From: RECO01 sp050485385
GTDB taxonomy: Bacteria > Pseudomonadota > Alphaproteobacteria > Geminicoccales > Geminicoccaceae
Direction: 5' to 3'
Length of the DNA stretch: 13,084 bases
Assembly (NCBI GenBank): GCA_050485385.1
Contig: JBJHBG010000123.1
Location: 1 to 13,084 of the forward strand
Part shown: positions 1-5,710 of the stretch, one piece after another
How positions within the stretch are numbered: the first letter of the stretch is position 1
Layout: the number at the start of each line of letters is the position of its first letter
The notes under the pieces: model-generated
Database searches by the model: none
Seen by the model: the letters and a program-made list of their open reading frames with translations, nothing else
Told to the model about the DNA's origin: nothing
Program-made: the position numbers and the translations under genes

Positions 1-1
1 C

Positions 2-1222
2 CCGCTCGACCAGGTGCTGAAGGACCGCGCCAGCCGCGCCGTCAGCGCGCGCCTCCAGGAGCGGGTGGCCGAACTGCGGGCGACGCTCCGGCTCGACGCC
101 GCAGAGCCCCTGGCACCCACGCCGATCGGCGACGACGGCGAGACCTCGGCCAGCGACATCGACCGCCGCGACCGGCTCACGGCGGCCATCGCCGGCATCA
201 CCGAGCGGGAGGCCGAGCGCTACCGCGAGCTGTTCGACGAGGGCTTCGTGTCGCGCAGTGCGGCGGCCGTGCTGGCGGCGGGGCCAGCGGCGTTGGCCGA
301 GGCGCTGCGCACCCACGGCATGTCGGCCCTGGCGGCGGCGGCGAAGCGCGAGCTGGACTACGACTGGCGCCTGCGGCTGGCGCTTTGGGTCTACCGGCGT
401 CTGGGCTGGGGCTGGCCGCTCGGCCAGAGCCTGGCGCTGCGCTACGAGGTGACGCTGGTGCGCCGGTCGGTGCTGATCCAGCTCCGCCGCGACGTCGCCG
501 AGGAACTCGGCCGTGTCACCGATGCCGACGCGGCGAGCCGCGTCGACACCCTGCTCGCCGCCCGGCTCGAGGCGCATCAGCGCGCGCTGGAGGCCCTGCG
601 CGTGCAGTATCCCGACTACGCTCGCCAGCTGGAGACGCTCTTCCTGCAACGCGCCTCGCTCCGCCTCGAGGACGAGTTGTACCGCGAGCTGCGCTCGGAT
701 GGCCTGCTCAGCGGTGCGGCCTATGTCGAGCTGTCCAAGCAGGTGAAGGAGCGGAGCCGGGCGACGACGCGGGTGCCGACGGTGGACCTGCCGATCGACC
801 GGGAGGCGATGCTGGCGCGGGTTCCCTTCTTCGACCGGCTGGACCGCCGCGCCCGCCGCCGGCTGAAGCGCAGCCTGCATGCCGGGCTGGCGGTGCCCGG
901 CGAACGGCTGATCCGGCGCGGCGACCGCGGCGACGCGATGTACTTCATCGTCGACGGCGCGGTTTCGGTGCAGTGGCCGGAAGGCCGACGCACGCTCGGT
1001 TCGGGCGACGTCTTCGGGGAGATCTCGCTGCTGACCGGGCAGCGCCGCACCGCCGACGTCATCGCGCTCGGTTACGTGCAGTACCTGGAGCTGCGGCGCG
1101 CGGATTTCCGCCGATTGGCGGCGGGGCTGGGCGACCTGCGGGCGGAGGTCGCCGAACTCGCGCTGGCCCGCGACCGTGACCGCCGGGGCGAGCGGCCCGT
1201 TTCACGTGAAACGGCGGACTGA
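2..1222 (+). CDS. Cyclic-nucleotide-binding-domain protein, probable C-terminal part of a CPA1-type cation:proton antiporter (5' truncated)
   Basis: The reading frame is open to the left edge, so the start and any membrane domain lie outside the window; 406 residues are visible. The first roughly 250 residues are charged and helical, with no clear transmembrane segment. They include a stretch (around nt 600-770) resembling the cytoplasmic linker of bacterial Na+/H+ antiporters that carry a regulatory domain. A cNMP-binding fold follows at about nt 809-1129. It has the glycine-rich turn RRGDRGDAMYFIVDG and a phosphate-binding cassette FGEISLLTGQRRTADV, in which the conserved Gly-Glu and the phosphate-contacting Arg are present, so ligand binding is plausible. 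The CNBD call is strong. The antiporter assignment is inference from the linker, and a stand-alone CNBD protein or another channel tail is possible. The last codons (PVSRETAD) contain a parS palindrome. The gene converges on mnmE with a 26-bp gap. Confidence 0.7.
   Translation, partial: PLDQVLKDRASRAVSARLQERVAELRATLRLDAAEPLAPTPIGDDGETSASDIDRRDRLTAAIAGITEREAERYRELFDEGFVSRSAAAVLAAGPAALAEALRTHGMSALAAAAKRELDYDWRLRLALWVYRRLGWGWPLGQSLALRYEVTLVRRSVLIQLRRDVAEELGRVTDADAASRVDTLLAARLEAHQRALEALRVQYPDYARQLETLFLQRASLRLEDELYRELRSDGLLSGAAYVELSKQVKERSRATTRVPTVDLPIDREAMLARVPFFDRLDRRARRRLKRSLHAGLAVPGERLIRRGDRGDAMYFIVDGAVSVQWPEGRRTLGSGDVFGEISLLTGQRRTADVIALGYVQYLELRRADFRRLAAGLGDLRAEVAELALARDRDRRGERPVSRETAD
1198..1213. 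promoter_or_regulatory. parS: parS-like ParB-binding site 1
   Basis: The 16 bases CGTTTCACGTGAAACG form a perfect palindrome, which extends to 18 bp at 1197-1214. The inner 14 bp, GTTTCACGTGAAAC, equal the core of the well-conserved chromosomal parS site bound by ParB. The site lies inside the 3' end of the antiporter/CNBD gene, where it encodes Val-Ser-Arg-Glu-Thr. Sites like this nucleate ParB spreading and CTP-dependent clamp loading during chromosome segregation, and they usually lie near the replication origin. No parA or parB is in the window. Confidence 0.88.
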
Positions 1223-1231
1223 GCCGGCCGG

Positions 1232-1247
1232 CGTTTCACGTGAAACG
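1232..1247. promoter_or_regulatory. parS: parS-like ParB-binding site 2
   Basis: This is a second perfect copy of CGTTTCACGTGAAACG. With one flanking pair on each side it becomes an 18-bp palindrome at 1231-1248. Its centre is 34 bp from that of site 1, and its right flank touches the mnmE stop codon (TGA read on the minus strand, 1251-1249). A separate 10-bp palindrome, GCCGGCCGGC (1223-1232), lies between the two sites. Since no U-run terminator is visible between the two convergent genes, these hairpin-capable sites may also affect transcript ends, though that is speculative. Confidence 0.88.
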
Positions 1248-1248
1248 C

Positions 1249-2574
1249 TCACTTGCCGATGCAGAACGCGCCGAAGATCGCGTCCAACAGTGCCTCGACC
1301 CCGCGCTCGCCGGTGATCGTCGCCAGGCCGTCGGCGGCCGCCCGCAGGTCTTCGGCGCGGAGCACCGGGTCGTCCTGACCGAGGGCAGCGCGCAGCCGCT
1401 CCGCCGCCGCCGCCATGGCGTGGCGATGCCGCGCGCGGGTCGCCGGCGCGCCCCCGCCGGCGCTGGTCTCCAGCAACGCCCTTGCCCGTCCGGTCAGCGC
1501 GGCCAGCAGCGCGTCGAGCCCGTCGGCGGTGCGCACGCTGGCGGCTACCAGCCCATCCGGCACCGGCGCCGTCACGAGGTCCGCCTTGCTCAGAACGTCG
1601 AGGACGTTCGCCGCAGCCGAGTTGGGTACACCGCAGGCCGGCCAGATGGCACCGTCGATCAGGCGCAGTTCGAGGTCGGCGGTTGCGGCGGCGGCCTCGG
1701 CCCGTCTGACGCCCTCGGCCTCGACCGGGTCGTCCGTGGATCGCAGGCCGGCCGTGTCGAGCAGCGTCACCGGCAGGCCGGCGAGGTCGAGCGGGACCGC
1801 CAGCACGTCGCGGGTGGTGCCCGGCCGGTCGTGCACGATCGCCACGTCGCGTCCGGCCAAGGCATTGAGCAGACTGGACTTGCCGGCATTGGGCGGCCCG
1901 GTCAGTGCGACCCGCAGGCCGCCGCGGACGCGCTCGCCGTGCCGTTCGGCCAGGGCACGCTCGATCTCGTCGAGCAGGGCGATGAGCGCCGTGCCGTCGA
2001 TGGCGGCGCGCACCGCGACATCGTCCTCGTCGGCGAAGTCGAGCGTCGCTTCGAGTTGCGCCCGGATCGCCGTCAGGCGCCGCTGCCAGCCTTGGATCCG
2101 CCCGGCGAAGCCGCCGTCGAGCTGCGCCAGCGCTTGGTGTGCCTGCGCCGCCGTCTCGGCGTCGACCAAATCGGCGATGGCCTCGGCGCGCGTCAGGTCC
2201 AGCCGGCCGTTGAGAAAGGCGCGGCGGGTGAACGCGCCCGGTCCCGCTGGCGCAAAGTCCGGCTCGCGCGCCAGTGCGTCCAACAGGCGCTGCACCGGCA
2301 TGCGCCCGCCGTGCAGGTGGAACTCCACGACGTCCTCGCCGGTGAAGCTGTGGGGAGCCGGAAAGGCGAGCACCAGCGCGTCGTCGATGGCCGTACCGTC
2401 GGCCGGATCGGCCAACCGCCGCAAGGCCGCTCGGCGCGACGGCGGCAACGCGCCAGTGAGGCGGCGGGCAACGGCGAAGGCGCGGGCACCGCTGAGCCGG
2501 ACGACGGCCACGGCGGCACGGCCGGGTGCGGTGATCGGCGCGTAGAGCGTCGGCTGCGGCCGCTCAGTCGTCAC
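1249..2574 (-). CDS. mnmE: tRNA modification GTPase MnmE
   Basis: MnmE works with MnmG to put the (carboxymethyl)aminomethyl group on U34 of certain tRNAs, using GTP hydrolysis and a methylene-THF-derived carbon. The 441-residue product is close to the usual length. The N-terminal folate-binding domain (about 1-115) begins with the typical start LYAPITAPGRAAVAVVRLSG. A helical domain surrounds the inserted G domain. G1 is GPPNAGKSS (226-234), G2 is PGTTRD (251-256), G3 is DTAG (273-276), and G4 reads SKAD (329-332) instead of NKAD. The C-terminus ends FCIGK, carrying the conserved catalytic cysteine motif. The start is GTG, 11 bp inside the end of the DUF6489-type gene, so translation is probably coupled. 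The usual downstream partner mnmG is not next to it; a parS site and a convergent gene lie there instead. Confidence 0.97.
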   Translation of the reverse strand: MTTERPQPTLYAPITAPGRAAVAVVRLSGARAFAVARRLTGALPPSRRAALRRLADPADGTAIDDALVLAFPAPHSFTGEDVVEFHLHGGRMPVQRLLDALAREPDFAPAGPGAFTRRAFLNGRLDLTRAEAIADLVDAETAAQAHQALAQLDGGFAGRIQGWQRRLTAIRAQLEATLDFADEDDVAVRAAIDGTALIALLDEIERALAERHGERVRGGLRVALTGPPNAGKSSLLNALAGRDVAIVHDRPGTTRDVLAVPLDLAGLPVTLLDTAGLRSTDDPVEAEGVRRAEAAAATADLELRLIDGAIWPACGVPNSAAANVLDVLSKADLVTAPVPDGLVAASVRTADGLDALLAALTGRARALLETSAGGGAPATRARHRHAMAAAAERLRAALGQDDPVLRAEDLRAAADGLATITGERGVEALLDAIFGAFCIGK

Positions 2575-2842
2575 CGTCGTCCCGCGGGCGCGGCGGCTTC
2601 GGCGCGAGACCGGATGCCGTCGTCAGCATCTGCGCCCACATCTGCTGCCATTGCTCCATGCCCTTCACGCCGAAGGGCAGCCAGTGCTCGACCAAGGTCT
2701 GCGGGTCGCTCTGGCGGACGTACTCCGCCATGCGCGCCTCCATCTCGGTCAAAAGCCGCTCCTGCAACGCCCGCACGTCCGGCAGGCCGAGGAACGCGCG
2801 GGCCTCCTCCGGCGTGCAGTCGACCTCGATCTTCACCTTCAT
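2564..2842 (-). CDS. DUF6489-type small protein, function unknown
   Basis: This 92-residue protein starts MKVKIEVDCTPEEARAFLGL and matches my memory of the alphaproteobacterial DUF6489 family. That family identity comes from recognition, not from a search. It has a short N-terminal strand and the TPEEARAFLGLPDV turn. An amphipathic helical middle follows, then an aromatic- and Gln-rich helix (MEQWQQMWAQML, about 61-72) and an acidic, proline-rich tail. There is no signal peptide or membrane segment. A good ribosome-binding site (TGGAG, complement of 2851-2855) lies 8 nt before the ATG. The stop codon lies within the start of mnmE, so the two genes are probably co-translated. The function is unknown. 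The helix loosely resembles those of phasin-like granule proteins, which is a weak hint only. Confidence 0.8.
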   Translation of the reverse strand: MKVKIEVDCTPEEARAFLGLPDVRALQERLLTEMEARMAEYVRQSDPQTLVEHWLPFGVKGMEQWQQMWAQMLTTASGLAPKPPRPRDDGDD

Positions 2843-2860
2843 GCGCCCGGCTCCACCCGT

Positions 2861-2883
2861 AAGGGATCACTTTCGCGTCCCTT
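2861..2883. repeat. Short inverted repeat between the MaoC and DUF6489 genes
   Basis: The sequences AAGGGA (2861-2866) and TCCCTT (2878-2883) are perfect complements separated by 11 nt. They lie in the 70-bp gap after the MaoC stop and just upstream of the DUF6489 ribosome-binding site. The element could fold as a weak hairpin in the mRNA. There is no U-run, so it is not a standard terminator. Confidence 0.3.
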
Positions 2884-2912
2884 GTGCAGCAAGTGGCCGG
2901 CGCGGTCGACGG

Positions 2913-3350
2913 TCAGGCGGCGTCGGGCCGACGCTGCACCATCAGCTTGGCCTCGCCCGTGACCACCACACGGTCGCCCACGGTGCAACTGGTCTCGCAG
3001 GTGACGCGCTTGCGGTCCTTGTCGACCTCGGTGAGCGTGACGCGGGCCTTGACGGTATCGCCGGGACGCACCGGCGCCATGAACCTGAGGCTCTGGCTGA
3101 TGTAGATGGCGCCCGGCCCCGGCAGCCGCGTGCCGAGCACCGCGGAGATCAGGCTCGAGACCAGCAGGCCGTGGGCGATCCGCCCCTCGAACATGGTCTT
3201 CGCGGCGAACTCCTCGTCCAGATGCACGGGGTTGGTGTCGCCCGACGCGCCGGCGAACAGCAAAATGTCGGCCTCGGTAATGGTCTTGCCGAAGACCGCC
3301 GTCATCCCCGGCTCGAGATCGTCGATGTAGTAGAGCACCTCGTCGCTCAC
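2913..3350 (-). CDS. MaoC-family (R)-specific enoyl-CoA hydratase-like protein
   Basis: This is a single hot-dog-fold protein of 145 residues. The hydratase signature GDTNPVHLDEEFA supplies the catalytic pair Asp38 and His43, equivalent to the Asp/His of PhaJ. It is followed by GRIAHGLL, the helix that shapes the active site. PhaJ-type enzymes hydrate trans-2-enoyl-CoA to (R)-3-hydroxyacyl-CoA, linking beta-oxidation to polyhydroxyalkanoate synthesis, but many MaoC proteins act on other CoA esters, so the substrate is open. I chose the GTG at 3350 because AGAGGG (complement of 3359-3364) lies 8 nt upstream. A GTG at 3368 would add six residues but lacks a ribosome-binding site. The protein is cytoplasmic. 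It lies between radC (123 bp upstream) and DUF6489 (70 bp downstream), probably with its own promoter. Confidence 0.9.
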   Translation of the reverse strand: MSDEVLYYIDDLEPGMTAVFGKTITEADILLFAGASGDTNPVHLDEEFAAKTMFEGRIAHGLLVSSLISAVLGTRLPGPGAIYISQSLRFMAPVRPGDTVKARVTLTEVDKDRKRVTCETSCTVGDRVVVTGEAKLMVQRRPDAA

Positions 3351-3386
3351 GAGCTCATCCCTCTGCACACGCTTTTGCTGCGCTGC

Positions 3387-3416
3387 ACTATAGTTGGCGC
3401 CGGACGCGGTTGGACA
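3387..3416 (-). promoter_or_regulatory. Putative promoter of the MaoC-type gene
   Basis: On the minus strand a -10-like TATAGT (3392-3387, 5 of 6 bases of the sigma-70 consensus) is preceded after 18 nt by TGTCCA (3416-3411), a weak -35. It sits in one of the least GC-rich spots of the window, about 40 bp upstream of the preferred GTG start. It would start a transcript covering the MaoC, DUF6489 and mnmE genes. The -10 is convincing; the -35 is poor. Confidence 0.4.
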
Positions 3417-3473
3417 GGGAAAATTGCGTGGCGGGCGGGTCGGTGCCCGATGGTACGATCCGGCCGCCGCCGT

Positions 3474-4316
3474 TCAGGCCGTCTTGACGTGGCCGAGGCT
3501 GCGCAGGCTGGTGATGCCGCGCGAGGCCAGGATCAAATGGTCGTGCAGCACGATGCCGAGCGTGCCGAGGGCGGCCTGCACCTGCTTGGTGGTCTCGACG
3601 TCGGCCCGCGACGGCGTCGGGTCGCCCGATGGGTGGTTGTGCGCCATGATCAGCGCCGACGCGTGCAGCTCCAGCGCCCGCTTCGCCACCTCGCGGGGGT
3701 AGAGCGGGGTGTGGTCGACGGTGCCGCGGTGCATCGTCTCGTCGCGGATCAGGTTGTTCTTGCGGTCGAGAAAGAGGAGCCGCAGCGTCTCGACCCGCTC
3801 GTAGCGCATGTCGACGCCGAGATAGTCGACCAGGGCCTGCCACGAGCCGATGGTGATCGGCTGCTCCAGCGGTGCGCGCAGCACGCGGCGCAAGGTCGCC
3901 TGGATCGCCTTGAACATCGAAATGGTCATCTCGCCGATGCCGTCGAGTTCGCGAAGTTGCAGGGTCGTAGCGTTGAGCACCGCACCGAGGCTGCCGAAGC
4001 GGGCGACCAGACCCTCGGCAAGCGCACGCGCGTCGACCTTCGCGCCGCTCAGGAACAGCAGCACCTCCAGCATGTCGGTGTCGTCGAGGTCACCCGTGCC
4101 CTCGCCCGTCAATTGGGCGAGCAGATGGTTCGGCCCCAGGCTGGCGAAGGCAAGTGGCGCGGTGGCAAACGCCGTCCGACGCGGCTCGGCGAGGCCGCCG
4201 CCATGGCTCGGGCGGCGGGCGAAGCCGGTCGGCGCCGGTTCCCGCTCCAGCATGGCGACGGCACGGTCGGCCGCATCGATGGCGCCGATGATGGAGCGGC
4301 TGGTAACGGCGGCCAT
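3474..4316 (-). CDS. radC: RadC-family JAMM/MPN+ domain protein
   Basis: The product has 280 residues. A helix-hairpin-helix region (about 121-138, LRELDGIGEM) precedes a C-terminal JAMM metalloprotease-like domain. The metal site is complete: Glu209 in YPRE, then HNHPSGDPTPSRAD (226-239) with His226, His228 and Asp239. RadC proteins were once linked to DNA repair, but their biochemical role is unsettled. The ATG at 4316 is chosen because a perfect AGGAGG lies 8 nt upstream; the frame extends 38 codons further, giving an Arg-rich leader that is unlikely to be translated. The N-terminal 50 or so residues, with several Pro, Gly and Arg, are longer than in the roughly 220-residue enterobacterial RadC and look disordered. 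The gene follows the fructosamine-kinase gene after 64 bp. Confidence 0.95.
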   Translation of the reverse strand: MAAVTSRSIIGAIDAADRAVAMLEREPAPTGFARRPSHGGGLAEPRRTAFATAPLAFASLGPNHLLAQLTGEGTGDLDDTDMLEVLLFLSGAKVDARALAEGLVARFGSLGAVLNATTLQLRELDGIGEMTISMFKAIQATLRRVLRAPLEQPITIGSWQALVDYLGVDMRYERVETLRLLFLDRKNNLIRDETMHRGTVDHTPLYPREVAKRALELHASALIMAHNHPSGDPTPSRADVETTKQVQAALGTLGIVLHDHLILASRGITSLRSLGHVKTA

Positions 4317-4324
4317 GCAGCGGT

Positions 4325-4330
4325 CCTCCT
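4325..4330 (-). promoter_or_regulatory. Strong ribosome-binding site deciding the radC start
   Basis: The minus strand reads AGGAGG, the full anti-Shine-Dalgarno complement, 8 nt before the ATG at 4316. It is the best ribosome-binding site seen in the window and argues for the 280-residue form of RadC. Confidence 0.8.
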
Positions 4331-4380
4331 GAAGCACACTACTCGCGGTAGAGACCAAGTCGCGACGACGACGTCGAACC

Positions 4381-5241
4381 TTACGGCCTGTATCCGAGCG
4401 ATGCCAGGATTTCCGCAATCGGCCGGGCATAGCTGGAGCCGAACAGACGCCGATGCACGAGGAGCGGATAGAGCGTGTAGATCGCGCGGCGCGTGGGCAG
4501 AAAGCCGGGTGCGATGGGGCGGTGCTCGGCGTAGGCGTCGAGCACGGCTGCGTCTACCGGGCCGAAGAGGGTGCCGAACGCCAGCTCGATCTCCGCATCG
4601 CCGAAATAGATTGCGGGATCGATCCAGGCGACCGGCAGCCCGCCCCGCGTCAGCAGGTTGCCCTGCCAGAGATCGCCGTGCAGCAGCGACGGCCGGGCCG
4701 GCTCCACCAGCCAACGGTCGAGGTCGGCGGCGAGCCGCTCGAGCACCCGTGCGAGTTCGGGCTCCAGCCGCCCGGCCGCGACCGCCGCCCGGCTCTGCGC
4801 CAACAGCCGTTGATCGCGGTAGAAGGCGATCCAGCTCGATGTCCAGGGATTGGGCTGCGCCAGCCGGCCGATCACCGTGTCGTAGGCGTAGCCAGGGGCA
4901 TCGGCGTGATGGGCGTGCAGGGCGGCGAGTTCGGCGGCGAACCGTTCCTGTCCATCCGTCGACAACGGGCGTCGGTCGTGCGCCACCCAGTCCAGCACGA
5001 GGACGTCGTCCGCCACGGCGACGACCGCCGGGATCGGCGCGCCCGCGCGGCGCAAGTCCGCCAGCATGCGCGCCTCGAGCCGGAGGTGGTCGCCGACGTC
5101 GCTCTGACCCGTCTTGACGGCGACCACGCGCCCGTCCGCCAGGACGACGCGGCGGACGTCGAACAGGCAACCGCCGGTGGCGGGCTCGCTGGCGCGGACC
5201 GGGCTGCCGAGCAGCGTCTCGATCCGGCCGTGCTCAACCAC
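4381..5241 (-). CDS. Fructosamine-kinase family protein (ketosamine 3-kinase)
   Basis: FN3K-family enzymes phosphorylate the 3-hydroxyl of ketosamines formed when sugars react with protein amines, which makes the adduct unstable and so deglycates the protein. Bacterial members often prefer ribulosamines or erythrulosamines. The 286-residue product has the aminoglycoside-kinase-like fold: a beta-strand lysine in VAVKTG (Lys43), an acidic helix residue near Glu56, the catalytic loop LLHGDLWQGN (187-196, Asp190 as predicted base) and the metal-binding WIDPA (Asp208), followed by GDAEIELA. The length is normal for the family. The GTG start overlaps the phosphatase stop region by 8 bp and has only a weak ribosome-binding site, suggesting translation by coupling. 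The phosphatase next door supports a deglycation role. The exact sugar substrate cannot be read from the sequence. Confidence 0.93.
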   Translation of the reverse strand: MVEHGRIETLLGSPVRASEPATGGCLFDVRRVVLADGRVVAVKTGQSDVGDHLRLEARMLADLRRAGAPIPAVVAVADDVLVLDWVAHDRRPLSTDGQERFAAELAALHAHHADAPGYAYDTVIGRLAQPNPWTSSWIAFYRDQRLLAQSRAAVAAGRLEPELARVLERLAADLDRWLVEPARPSLLHGDLWQGNLLTRGGLPVAWIDPAIYFGDAEIELAFGTLFGPVDAAVLDAYAEHRPIAPGFLPTRRAIYTLYPLLVHRRLFGSSYARPIAEILASLGYRP

Positions 5242-5710
5242 CGCCGCGTTCGGCCAGAAGCCGCGCCACGAGCCCGTCGATGCCCCGCTCGATCAGGTCG
5301 AACGCCTCGGCGAAGTCGTTGGCGCCCACTTCGAACCAGGGATCGAGGACGTCCCGCCCCTCGAGGCCCGGGCTGAAGTCCAGCAGCAGGTGGACCGAGG
5401 CCGGGCTCGCCGACGGCAAGCGGCGTTGCAAGGCGCGGACGTGGCCCCGCGTCATGCCGATCACGCGGCCGGGGCGGTCGAAGTCGCCGAGCGAAAGCGG
5501 CCGGGCCCGGCGCGGCGGCAGGGCGATGCCGCGCCGGGCGGCCTCGGCCACGGCGCGCGGATCGGGTGGATTGCCGCGCTCCTCGTCGCTGATGCCGCAG
5601 CTGTCGACGTCGACCGCCAGCCGTGCCACCTCGGCGCGCACCCGGAGGATCGCCTCGGCCGTGGGCGAGCGGCAGATATTGCCCGTGCAGACGAACAGCA
5701 CGCGCGTCAT
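5234..5710 (-). CDS. Low-molecular-weight protein-tyrosine-phosphatase family protein
   Basis: The 158-residue product has the LMW-PTP P-loop CTGNICRSP at residues 8-16 (nucleophile Cys8, Arg14, Ser15). The general-acid motif is DPWF, with Asp123 and Pro124 present, but the usual DPY tyrosine is tryptophan. The conserved PPDPRAVAEAARRGI segment (48-62) is also present. The family dephosphorylates phosphotyrosine proteins, but some members act on phosphosugar adducts such as ribulosamine 5-phosphate on proteins. The ATG overlaps the stop of the upstream hydrolase (ATGA), and the TGA lies in the start of the FN3K-family gene. This position makes protein-ribulosamine phosphatase activity a better guess than tyrosine signalling; no polysaccharide-export tyrosine kinase gene is nearby. 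A GGAAG ribosome-binding site lies 4 nt before the start. Confidence 0.93.
   Translation of the reverse strand: MTRVLFVCTGNICRSPTAEAILRVRAEVARLAVDVDSCGISDEERGNPPDPRAVAEAARRGIALPPRRARPLSLGDFDRPGRVIGMTRGHVRALQRRLPSASPASVHLLLDFSPGLEGRDVLDPWFEVGANDFAEAFDLIERGIDGLVARLLAERGGG

Noticed and set aside
2861..2883. Inverted repeat as a rho-independent terminator after the MaoC gene
   Set aside because: The stem is only 6 bp with an 11-nt loop and no U-run, so I kept it only as a weak repeat.
3351..3368. Upstream GTG start at 3368 for the MaoC-type gene
   Set aside because: No ribosome-binding site precedes it, and the AGAGGG that serves the GTG at 3350 lies inside the extra codons.
4317..4430. 38-codon N-terminal extension of RadC
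   Set aside because: The perfect AGGAGG 8 nt before the ATG at 4316 sets the start, and the extension is an Arg-rich frame overlapping the end of the FN3K-family gene.
2658..5117. Plus-strand 819-codon open frame across the DUF6489, MaoC, radC and FN3K genes
   Set aside because: It lies opposite four well-supported genes and shows low-complexity Arg/Ala composition without motifs; it is a high-GC shadow frame.
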